The notes below the pieces were generated by a model, which was not told the DNA's origin, did no database searches, and worked only from the letters and a program-made list of their open reading frames with translations. The translations under genes and the position numbers were made by a program. From an uncultured Actinomycetes bacterium (lineage in GTDB: Bacteria > Actinomycetota > Actinomycetes > S36-B12 > UBA5976), in contig CALBND010000104.1 in NCBI GenBank assembly GCA_937896305.1, positions 1-16,468 of the forward strand: a stretch of 16,468 bases of DNA. Direction: 5' to 3'. This document shows, piece by piece, positions 1 through 6,734 of the stretch; position 1 is the first letter of the stretch, and each line of letters opens with the position of its first letter.

Positions 1-1715
1 GGACAGAATTTGAAGGAATTTTGGAAAATATTCATAGTCGACATGAAAAATCTGACTCTGATGCAGCCCGGGAACATCTAGAAGGATTTATGCGCCAAAA
101 ACCGTGCAAAACTTGTAAAGGAGCTAGATTAAAACCAGTTTCCTTAGCTGTAAAAATTGGTAATAAAAACATAGCTGAAATGAGTGCTATGTCAATTGGT
201 GAAGTCACAGAATTCATTACCACTTTAAAACTTGGTAAGCGTGAAATGGCGATTGCTGAAAGAGTGCTGAAAGAAGTTATTGAAAGATTGCAATTTTTAC
301 TTGATGTTGGATTAGATTATTTAAGCCTTGAAAGAGCTGCTGGATCTTTGTCCGGTGGTGAAGCTCAACGAATTCGACTTGCAACACAAATCGGATCAGG
401 TTTGGTGGGAGTATTGTATGTTTTGGATGAACCAAGTATCGGACTTCATCAAAGAGACAATAGGAAATTAATTGATACTTTAATTAGATTAAGAAATCTC
501 GGAAACACCTTAATTGTGGTCGAACACGATGAGGAAACCATTAGAGCAGCCGATTGGGTCGTTGACATTGGTCCAGGAGCTGGCGAACACGGGGGATATG
601 TCGTTTCTTCAGGCACAGTTGAAGAATTAGAAAATAATAAAAAATCGATAACTGGTGACTATATTTCTGGGCGAAAATCTGTGGTTGTGCCTAAGAAAAG
701 AAGACCAATTGATAAAGAACGAATGATCAAAGTTGTTGAGGCTCAAGAAAATAATTTAAAAAAGATAACCGTTGAATTCCCCTTAGGTGTTTTCGTGGCT
801 GTCACTGGAGTTAGTGGTTCTGGTAAATCGACATTGGTCAACGATATTTTGTACTCCACTTTGGCAAGAGACTTAAATCAATCAAGAGTTGTCCCAGGAC
901 AACATAAAAAAATTGAAGGCATTAAACATCTAGATAAAGTAGTTCATGTCGATCAAAGCCCAATTGGGAGAACTCCCAGAAGTAATCCAGCAACCTATAC
1001 CGGAGTTTTTGACAACGTAAGAAAACTTTTTGCTGAAACCAGTGAAGCAAAAATTAGGGGATATCAACCAGGTCGCTTTAGCTTTAACGTCAAAGGTGGT
1101 CGCTGTGAGCCTTGTTCTGGTGATGGAACTATTCAAATTGAAATGAACTTTTTACCAGATGTTTATGTGCCTTGTGAAGTATGTAATGGGGCAAGATATA
1201 ACAGAGACACACTAGAAGTTCACTACAAAGGAAAAACCATTAGTGATGTTTTAAATATGCCAATAGAACAAGCTTTAGTCTTTTTTGAATCTGTTCCAGC
1301 AATTGCCAGACATTTAAAAACTTTGGTTGATGTTGGTCTAGGTTATGTTCGGCTAGGACAATCTGCCCCAACTCTTTCTGGGGGAGAAGCTCAAAGAGTT
1401 AAATTAGCCACAGAATTACAGAAAAGAAGTACTGGTCGAACAATTTATGTTCTTGATGAACCTACAACTGGTTTACATTTTGAGGACGTCAGGAAATTAC
1501 TGGGAGTTTTGGAAAGACTTGTAGATTCTGGTAACACAGTTATCGTGATTGAACACAATCTAGATGTGATTAAGAATTCTGATTGGGTAATCGACATGGG
1601 TCCAGAAGGTGGATTTAGAGGTGGTGAAGTTGTCGCTCAAGGAACTCCAGAGCAAATCGTTAAAGTTGCTGGAAGCTACACCGGTAAGTATTTAGCTCCA
1701 ATGTTAAAGAAATAA
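1..1715 (+). CDS. uvrA: UvrABC excinuclease subunit A, 3' part (5' end outside window)
   Basis: This is the ATPase that, with UvrB, finds bulky DNA lesions in nucleotide excision repair. The reading frame is open from base 3 with no true start, so about 570 C-terminal residues are present of a family usually around 950. The window opens with the end of the first zinc finger (CKTCKGARL), then the first ABC signature LSGGEAQRIRLA and Walker B VLYVLDEPSIGLH. The second ABC half follows with Walker A GVSGSGKSTLVN near base 808, a second zinc module CEPC...CEVC (about 1105-1185), a second signature LSGGEAQRVKLA near 1375 and a second Walker B IYVLDEPTTGLH. Both signatures and the second Walker A are intact, so the protein should be functional. 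The TTG at base 21 is internal, because in-frame family sequence (EFEGI) lies upstream. uvrC follows 18 bp downstream, consistent with co-transcription. Confidence 0.97.
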   Translation, partial: TEFEGILENIHSRHEKSDSDAAREHLEGFMRQKPCKTCKGARLKPVSLAVKIGNKNIAEMSAMSIGEVTEFITTLKLGKREMAIAERVLKEVIERLQFLLDVGLDYLSLERAAGSLSGGEAQRIRLATQIGSGLVGVLYVLDEPSIGLHQRDNRKLIDTLIRLRNLGNTLIVVEHDEETIRAADWVVDIGPGAGEHGGYVVSSGTVEELENNKKSITGDYISGRKSVVVPKKRRPIDKERMIKVVEAQENNLKKITVEFPLGVFVAVTGVSGSGKSTLVNDILYSTLARDLNQSRVVPGQHKKIEGIKHLDKVVHVDQSPIGRTPRSNPATYTGVFDNVRKLFAETSEAKIRGYQPGRFSFNVKGGRCEPCSGDGTIQIEMNFLPDVYVPCEVCNGARYNRDTLEVHYKGKTISDVLNMPIEQALVFFESVPAIARHLKTLVDVGLGYVRLGQSAPTLSGGEAQRVKLATELQKRSTGRTIYVLDEPTTGLHFEDVRKLLGVLERLVDSGNTVIVIEHNLDVIKNSDWVIDMGPEGGFRGGEVVAQGTPEQIVKVAGSYTGKYLAPMLKK

Positions 1716-1733
1716 TAAATCTAAAGAGTAGCT

Positions 1734-3638
1734 ATGGCTGATCCTTCTGAGTATCGCCCAAAAAATATTCCGGAATTACCAGGGGTTTATCGTTTCAAAA
1801 CTGATGACGACAAAGTTATTTATGTGGGTAAGGCCAAAAATTTAAAAAATCGATTAAATTCCTACTTCACAGATATCAGTAATCTTCACCCTCGCACAGC
1901 AATGATGGTTAAAACTGCCACCAATGTTGACTGGGTAACAGTTCACAGTGAAATTGAGGCTCTCCAACTGGAATTTACTTGGATTAAAACCTTTAATCCA
2001 AGATTTAATGTTCGCTTTCGAGACGACAAAACTTATCCATATTTAACATTAACTTTAAAAGACGATTTTCCAAAAATTGCTGTTACGCGAGGAACTAAAA
2101 TAAAAGGAAATAAATATTACGGACCCTTTACCCACGTCTGGGCTATTAGACAAACCATGGAACAGTTAATAAAAGTTTTTCCGATTAGATCTTGTAAAGA
2201 TGGAGTTTATAGAAGGCACCAATTAATTGGTCGACCATGTTTACTAGGAGATATTGAAAGATGTGCGGCCCCTTGTGTTGGCAGAGTTGATAAAGAGGAA
2301 TATAAAACCATAGTTAGCAATGTCATGAGTTTTCTAAATGGAAACTCTAAATCAATAATTAAAAATATCGAAAATGATATGAATAAAGCCAGTGAAAATG
2401 AAGAATTCGAAAAAGCAGCCAGATTAAGAGATCGATTAGGAGCATTGAATAAGGTCGTTGAAATCAATGCCATTGTGTTCGATGACGAGACAGACGCAGA
2501 TTTACTGGCCTTAACAGCTGATGATTTACATTTATCAACTCAAATATTTCATGTCCGCAAAGGTCAAATCAAGGGCGAAAGGTCCTTTGTTTCTGATCGA
2601 ATTGATGTTAAGTCAATGCCTGAACATATGCAGGCCTTATTGGTTCAAATCTATGGCGATTTAATGGGGGAAAGTATTCCTAAAGAAATATTAATCAACC
2701 AAGATTTAGCAGAACTAGATTCAGTGATTCAATGGGTTTCAAATAATGCTGGGAAACAAATAGATATTAGAAAGCCTCAAAGAGGTGATAAAAAGAAATT
2801 AATGGAAACCTGTGAAAAAAATTCAGAACAGAACCTGATAGGCCATAAATTAAAACGTTCTGCTGATTTATTAACAAGAACAAAAGCGTTAGAAGAATTA
2901 GCTAAAGCACTTGAACTGGATCAAGCACCTTTGCGTATTGAATGTATAGATGTTTCTAATATTTCTGGCACCAGTAGAACTGCATCACTGGTGGTATTTG
3001 AAGATGCGATTGCTCAAAAGAAACACTACCGAACTTTTAATATTAATTCCTTTGAAGGACAAGACGATCCCAGAGCAATCAAGGAGGTAGTTTTAAGAAG
3101 ATATAGATACTTAGTTGATGGCCAAGACCAAGATGCTGCGTCAGTTCAGAAGAGATTTACTTATCGACCAAGTTTGGTATTAGTCGACGGTGGCCAATTG
3201 CAAGTAAATGCAGCCCGAGAAGGGCTCGATGAATTAGGACTATCCGATATTGAAACTGTAGGAATTGCAAAAAGATTAGAAGAACTATGGAAACCTGGAG
3301 CAAAAGATCCGATTATTTTACCTAGAAATAGTGAAGCTCTTTTTTTGGTGCAACGAATAAGAGATGAAGCACACAGGTTTGCCATAACTAAAACCAGAAT
3401 GAAACACGCCAAAAGTGCTTTCACTAGTGAGTTAGATGGCATTAAAGGATTGGGTGAGAAAAAGATTAAACTACTGCTAGATCAATTTGGCTCTCTTCCC
3501 CAGATTAGAGAACAATCTGTAGAGAATTTGATGCAAATTCCAGGTATAAATGAACAATTAGCTATCAGAATTCTGGAAAGCATTAAAAATGTTCCCACCA
3601 AATTTGACCCTTTAACAGGCGAAATACTTTCTAATTGA
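1734..3638 (+). CDS. uvrC: UvrABC excinuclease subunit C
   Basis: This is the dual endonuclease that cuts on both sides of a lesion after UvrA/UvrB loading. At 634 residues it is full length. The N-terminal GIY-YIG nuclease reads GVYR at 17-20 and IYVGKAK at 29-35. Cysteines 154, 169, 177 and 181 match the four-cysteine set reported to hold a [4Fe-4S] cluster in E. coli UvrC. A UVR (UvrB-binding) helix pair spans about 210-243 (FEKAARLRDRLGALN). The RNase H-like endonuclease domain shows IECIDVSNISG at 402-412, LVDGG at 483-487 and DEAHRFA at 544-550, supplying the family Asp, Asp and His. Two helix-hairpin-helix motifs end the protein (IKGLGEKK near 569-577, IPGINEQLA near 602-610). The ATG at 1734 has a modest AAAGAG upstream and fits the family N-terminus. 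It lies between uvrA and rapZ on one strand. Confidence 0.97.
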   Translation: MADPSEYRPKNIPELPGVYRFKTDDDKVIYVGKAKNLKNRLNSYFTDISNLHPRTAMMVKTATNVDWVTVHSEIEALQLEFTWIKTFNPRFNVRFRDDKTYPYLTLTLKDDFPKIAVTRGTKIKGNKYYGPFTHVWAIRQTMEQLIKVFPIRSCKDGVYRRHQLIGRPCLLGDIERCAAPCVGRVDKEEYKTIVSNVMSFLNGNSKSIIKNIENDMNKASENEEFEKAARLRDRLGALNKVVEINAIVFDDETDADLLALTADDLHLSTQIFHVRKGQIKGERSFVSDRIDVKSMPEHMQALLVQIYGDLMGESIPKEILINQDLAELDSVIQWVSNNAGKQIDIRKPQRGDKKKLMETCEKNSEQNLIGHKLKRSADLLTRTKALEELAKALELDQAPLRIECIDVSNISGTSRTASLVVFEDAIAQKKHYRTFNINSFEGQDDPRAIKEVVLRRYRYLVDGQDQDAASVQKRFTYRPSLVLVDGGQLQVNAAREGLDELGLSDIETVGIAKRLEELWKPGAKDPIILPRNSEALFLVQRIRDEAHRFAITKTRMKHAKSAFTSELDGIKGLGEKKIKLLLDQFGSLPQIREQSVENLMQIPGINEQLAIRILESIKNVPTKFDPLTGEILSN

Positions 3639-3660
3639 ACTCATAGGGCAAAATAGAACT

Positions 3661-4518
3661 ATGACTACTTCAGATGTCTTAATTCTCACAGGAATGTCGG
3701 GTGCTGGTCGCTCCACTGCGGCAAGAGCTTTAGAAGACATGGGTTGGTTTGTGATAGACAATTTACCTCCTACAGTTTTGTTGAATGCTTTGCAAGATAT
3801 TAAAACTCAAGAACGAGCAAGTCATGTTGCAGTTGTAGTTGATGTTAGAGGTGGAAAGTTATTTGAATACCTCGATAAAGCGATCCAAGATGTTAAGAAT
3901 GAAAAATGGAATATTCAAATTCTTTTTCTTGATGCCTCTGATCAAATATTGGTGAGAAGATTTGAAGGAAGTAGAAGACCCCATCCCTTACAAGGAGATG
4001 GTCGTGTTTTAGATGGTTTGCAAAATGAAAGAGAATTATTGGGCGACTTAAGAGCTAATGCAGATGTTGTGTTAGATACCTCTGAGATGTCTGCTTCAGG
4101 TTTACGAAAAGCCATTGAACAAACTTTTGAAAGCGATACCCCAGAATTCCAAGCAACAATTCTGTCATTTGGTTTCAAGTATGGAATTCCTGTTGACGCA
4201 GACTTTGTGTTTGATGCCAGATTTTTACCAAATCCGTATTGGATTGATGAATTAAAAGATTCAACTGGATTGGATAAAAAAGTTCAGGATTATGTGATTT
4301 CGCAAGAGGGGGCAGTTGAATTTAAGAAAAATATTCTCGATTTAATTTCCCTAACCACTCCCGGATATACCAGGGAAGGTAAAAAATATGTGACAGTTGC
4401 CATAGGTTGCACAGGTGGTAAGCATCGAAGTGTGACTTTGAGTGAATTAATATCTCAAGAATTGAAGAAATCTGGAGTAAAGGTACGTGTAGTGCATAGA
4501 GATTTAGGAAGAGAATAA
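3661..4518 (+). CDS. rapZ: RapZ/YvcJ family P-loop nucleotide-binding protein
   Basis: This is a P-loop protein of the RapZ (E. coli RNase adapter) / YvcJ (Bacillus) family. In E. coli RapZ guides RNase E to the sRNA GlmZ and so tunes GlmS. The actinobacterial role is less clear. The 285 residues match family length. The Walker A is GMSGAGRST at 11-19, with Arg in place of the usual Lys of GxxGxGKS at position 17. DNLPP at 33-37, Walker B-like VVVDVRG at 58-64, SRRPHPL at 104-110 and the C-terminal block GCTGGKHRSV at 249-258 are all present. Cys250 and His255 are the conserved C-terminal residues. It starts 22 bp after uvrC. In most actinobacteria the next gene is yvcK and then whiA, but here whiA follows directly after about 100 bp. 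Arg at the Walker A lysine is, from memory, common in actinobacterial members, so I do not read it as inactivating. Confidence 0.93.
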   Translation: MTTSDVLILTGMSGAGRSTAARALEDMGWFVIDNLPPTVLLNALQDIKTQERASHVAVVVDVRGGKLFEYLDKAIQDVKNEKWNIQILFLDASDQILVRRFEGSRRPHPLQGDGRVLDGLQNERELLGDLRANADVVLDTSEMSASGLRKAIEQTFESDTPEFQATILSFGFKYGIPVDADFVFDARFLPNPYWIDELKDSTGLDKKVQDYVISQEGAVEFKKNILDLISLTTPGYTREGKKYVTVAIGCTGGKHRSVTLSELISQELKKSGVKVRVVHRDLGRE

Positions 4519-4524
4519 GCATTT

Positions 4525-4567
4525 AAAGATACAGATGTTACTAATGTGACTAAATCTTGTATTTTAG
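4525..4567 (+). terminator. imperfect hairpin plus short U tract after rapZ
   Basis: Downstream of the rapZ stop, ATACA (4529-4533) pairs with TGTAT (4558-4562), GAT (4534-4536) with ATC (4554-4556), and GTTAC (4537-4541) with GTGAC (4546-4550, one G-U pair). The loop is TAAT. There is a one-base bulge and a three-base bulge, and the 3' arm runs into TTTT (4562-4565). This could end the uvrA-uvrC-rapZ transcript and make whiA a separate unit. It is AT-rich and weak, so confidence is modest. Confidence 0.4.
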
Positions 4568-4588
4568 AAAAATAAATTGAAAACAATC

Positions 4589-4612
4589 TGACACGCGTGA
4601 TTTATTGTGTCA
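4589..4612. promoter_or_regulatory. TGACAC-N12-GTGTCA inverted repeat upstream of whiA, candidate WhiA operator
   Basis: A perfect 6-bp inverted repeat, TGACAC (4589-4594) and GTGTCA (4607-4612), ends 10 bp before the whiA ATG. A nested palindrome CACGCGTG lies at 4592-4599. Streptomyces WhiA recognises a GACAC core and binds its own promoter region. Here that pentamer occurs on both strands just ahead of whiA. A weak -10-like TATTGT (4603-4608) overlaps the right arm, so binding there would affect initiation. The link to autoregulation is inference. Confidence 0.45.
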
Positions 4613-4622
4613 ATATATAGAT

Positions 4623-5603
4623 ATGGCAATGACTTCAGCGGTAAAAGACGAATTAGCAAGAGTAGAACTTAATAAAACCTGTTGTAGGAAAGCTGAAGTT
4701 TCAGCACTTCTCAGATTTGCAGGTGGACTTCATTTAGTCGCAGGACAAATTGTGGTAGAAGTCGAATTAGATGCTGGACAAATAGCCAGAAGACTACGAA
4801 AAGACATCATTGAACTTTACGGACATGAAGCAGAAATGTCAGTATTGCAAGGTTCTGGAATTCGAAAAGGATCACGCTATGTAGTCAGAGTTGTTAAGGG
4901 TGGCGATCAGTTAGCAAAACAAACTGGAATAATTGATGCCGCAGGTCGTCCCATCAGAGGACTACCACCATCAGTTGTTGGTGGAGGAATGTGTGATGCC
5001 GAAGCAGCATGGCGGGGAGCATTTTTAGCCCACGGATCATTAACTGAACCAGGAAGATCTAGTGCCCTAGAAATAACAGCACCTGGACCTGAAGCAGCAC
5101 TTGCATTAGTAGGTGCGGCTAGAAGATTAAATGTTGTCGCTAAAGCACGAGAAGTTCGTGGTGTTGATCGAGTTGTAATTAGAGATGGCGATGCAATTGG
5201 TGCCTTGCTAACAAGACTGGGTGCACATACTGCAGTTATGGCTTGGGAAGAAAGAAGGATGCGTCGCGAAGTCAGAGCCACTGCCAATCGATTGGCAAAC
5301 TTTGATGACGCAAATTTGCGCAGAAGTGCACAAGCAGCAGTAGCAGCTGGAGCAAGAGTGGCTCGTGCTATGGAAATATTGAAAGATGATATTCCAGATC
5401 ATTTAAAAGCTGCAGGAGTTTTACGTATGACACACAAGCAAGCAAGTTTGGAAGAACTAGGTGCACTTAGTGAACCTGTGTTAACAAAAGATGCAATCGC
5501 TGGACGCATTAGAAGATTGCTGGCAATGGCAGATAAAAAAGCAGGAGAATTAGGAATTCCGCCAACAGAAGCCAGTCTCACACCAGAAATGCTTGAAGGT
5601 TAG
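4623..5603 (+). CDS. whiA: WhiA DNA-binding transcriptional regulator
   Basis: WhiA has a homing-endonuclease-like (LAGLIDADG) fold with no nuclease activity, fused to a C-terminal helix-turn-helix. In Streptomyces it acts with WhiB to switch on sporulation septation genes, and homologues occur in most Gram-positives. The 326 residues match family length. The N-terminus MAMTSAVKDELARVE, the core FLAHGSLTEPGRSSALE (134-150), VRGVDRVVIRDGDAIGALL (178-196) and WEERRMRREVRATANRLANFDDANLRRS (208-235) are close to Streptomyces. The HTH region KQASLEELGAL...GRIRRLL lies at about 272-300. I chose ATG 4623 over an in-frame TTG at 4605 because the family starts MAMT and the extra six residues would read through the operator-like repeat. 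No Shine-Dalgarno is visible, so a leaderless or near-leaderless transcript is possible. A hairpin separates it from gap. Confidence 0.97.
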   Translation: MAMTSAVKDELARVELNKTCCRKAEVSALLRFAGGLHLVAGQIVVEVELDAGQIARRLRKDIIELYGHEAEMSVLQGSGIRKGSRYVVRVVKGGDQLAKQTGIIDAAGRPIRGLPPSVVGGGMCDAEAAWRGAFLAHGSLTEPGRSSALEITAPGPEAALALVGAARRLNVVAKAREVRGVDRVVIRDGDAIGALLTRLGAHTAVMAWEERRMRREVRATANRLANFDDANLRRSAQAAVAAGARVARAMEILKDDIPDHLKAAGVLRMTHKQASLEELGALSEPVLTKDAIAGRIRRLLAMADKKAGELGIPPTEASLTPEMLEG

Positions 5604-5609
5604 AATTGT

Positions 5610-5631
5610 TTTGTAGCAATGTAGCTACAAA
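5610..5631. terminator. 8-bp hairpin between whiA and gap
   Basis: TTTGTAGC (5610-5617) and GCTACAAA (5624-5631) form a perfect 8-bp stem with loop AATGTA, 6 bp after the whiA stop. There is no strong U tract after it on either strand: TAGCAATAAATTTT follows on the + strand. It may be a weak or attenuating terminator, an RNA processing or stability element between whiA and the highly expressed gap gene, or an operator. Confidence 0.4.
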
Positions 5632-5681
5632 TAGCAATAAATTTTCTGTCCGATTTCTATTTCACTTGGAGATGAGTACCT

Positions 5682-6731
5682 GTGGCAATTCGTGTCGGTA
5701 TTAATGGTTTTGGTCGCATTGGACGTAACTACATTCGAGTATTACAAGATCGCGCTGGCAAAGCACCCGAAGGTGTTTTAGCAGACATAATTAAAAGCAA
5801 CGAACAAATTGAAATCGTTGCCATCAATGATTTGACTGATGTTAAAACCTCTGCACATTTATTGAAATACGATTCCACATTGGGAAGGTTTCCTGGAAAA
5901 GTTGAAGTAGAAGGCAACTCTGTTTTTGTCGACGGAAAAGAAATAAAAATCACTTCTCATCGTGACCCAGCAGAAATTCCTTGGGGAGATCTCGGAGTAG
6001 ACCTAGTTGTTGAATCAACAGGTGTTTTCACAGACGCTGATAAAGCTAAAGCACATTTGAAATCTGGTCCTAAAAAAGTATTAATATCTGCTCCTGCCAA
6101 AGGTGAAGATATAACTGTTGTTTTGGGTGTAAACCATGACAAAATTGATCACGTAAAACATATTGTGATCAGCAATGCTTCTTGCACAACAAACTGTCTT
6201 GGACCAATGGCAAAAGTTATTCATGACACTTTCGGTATTGAAACGGGTTTGATGACCACAATTCATGCCTACACAAATGATCAATCCACACTTGATATGC
6301 CACACAAAGATTTAAGAAGATCTCGTGCTGCTGCAATCAATATGATTCCGACCACAACCGGAGCTGCCAAAGCTATCGGATTGGTTATGCCTGATCTAAA
6401 AGGCAAACTAGATGGTTACGCGATGAGAGTTCCAGTTCCAGTTGGCTCGGCAACAGATTTAACTCTACATCTTAAAAAAAGTGCAACAGCTGAAGATATT
6501 AACGCTGCCTTAAAAGATGCGGCTAATAGTTATCTAAAGGGAATTCTTTCCTACACAGAAGATCCATTAGTTTCCACAGATATTGTTCATGATGCACATT
6601 CATGCATTATCGATGGACAATTAACAACAGTTGCTGGAAATATTGCCAAAGTAGTTGGTTGGTATGACAACGAATGGGGTTATTCAAGTCGCCTTGTGGA
6701 CTTGACTCAACTTGTTGGTTCAAATCTGTAA
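5682..6731 (+). CDS. gap: type I glyceraldehyde-3-phosphate dehydrogenase
   Basis: This enzyme converts glyceraldehyde-3-phosphate, NAD+ and phosphate to 1,3-bisphosphoglycerate in glycolysis. The Rossmann fold begins VGINGFGRIGRN (5-16). Asp50 in IND at the end of beta-2 favours NAD over NADP. The catalytic cysteine is C168 in SNASCTTNC and the partner histidine is H195 in TIHAYTND. TTTGAAKA, VPVPVGSATDL and the C-terminal WYDNEWGYS are family blocks. At 349 residues it is a little long. Compared from memory with Streptomyces Gap1, about 15 extra residues lie at roughly 22-40 (around GKAPEGVLADI), which moves the catalytic Cys from near 150 to 168. The GTG start at 5682 has GGAG at 5668-5671, ten bases upstream, and gives the standard MAIRVGINGFG N-terminus. 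It heads the gap-pgk-tpiA-secG-rbpA run. Confidence 0.97.
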   Translation: MAIRVGINGFGRIGRNYIRVLQDRAGKAPEGVLADIIKSNEQIEIVAINDLTDVKTSAHLLKYDSTLGRFPGKVEVEGNSVFVDGKEIKITSHRDPAEIPWGDLGVDLVVESTGVFTDADKAKAHLKSGPKKVLISAPAKGEDITVVLGVNHDKIDHVKHIVISNASCTTNCLGPMAKVIHDTFGIETGLMTTIHAYTNDQSTLDMPHKDLRRSRAAAINMIPTTTGAAKAIGLVMPDLKGKLDGYAMRVPVPVGSATDLTLHLKKSATAEDINAALKDAANSYLKGILSYTEDPLVSTDIVHDAHSCIIDGQLTTVAGNIAKVVGWYDNEWGYSSRLVDLTQLVGSNL

Positions 6732-6734
6732 TTG

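Noticed and set aside
3691..3717. RapZ Walker A with Arg instead of Lys (GMSGAGRST) as a sign of inactivation
   Set aside because: From memory, Arg occurs at this position in other actinobacterial homologues, and all other family blocks are intact.
4605..4622. TTG start adding six residues to WhiA
   Set aside because: The family begins MAMT at 4623, and the extension reads through the inverted repeat and has no Shine-Dalgarno.
4907..5287. 126-codon minus-strand frame inside whiA
   Set aside because: It is antisense to a highly conserved gene and its open length is explained by whiA codon use.
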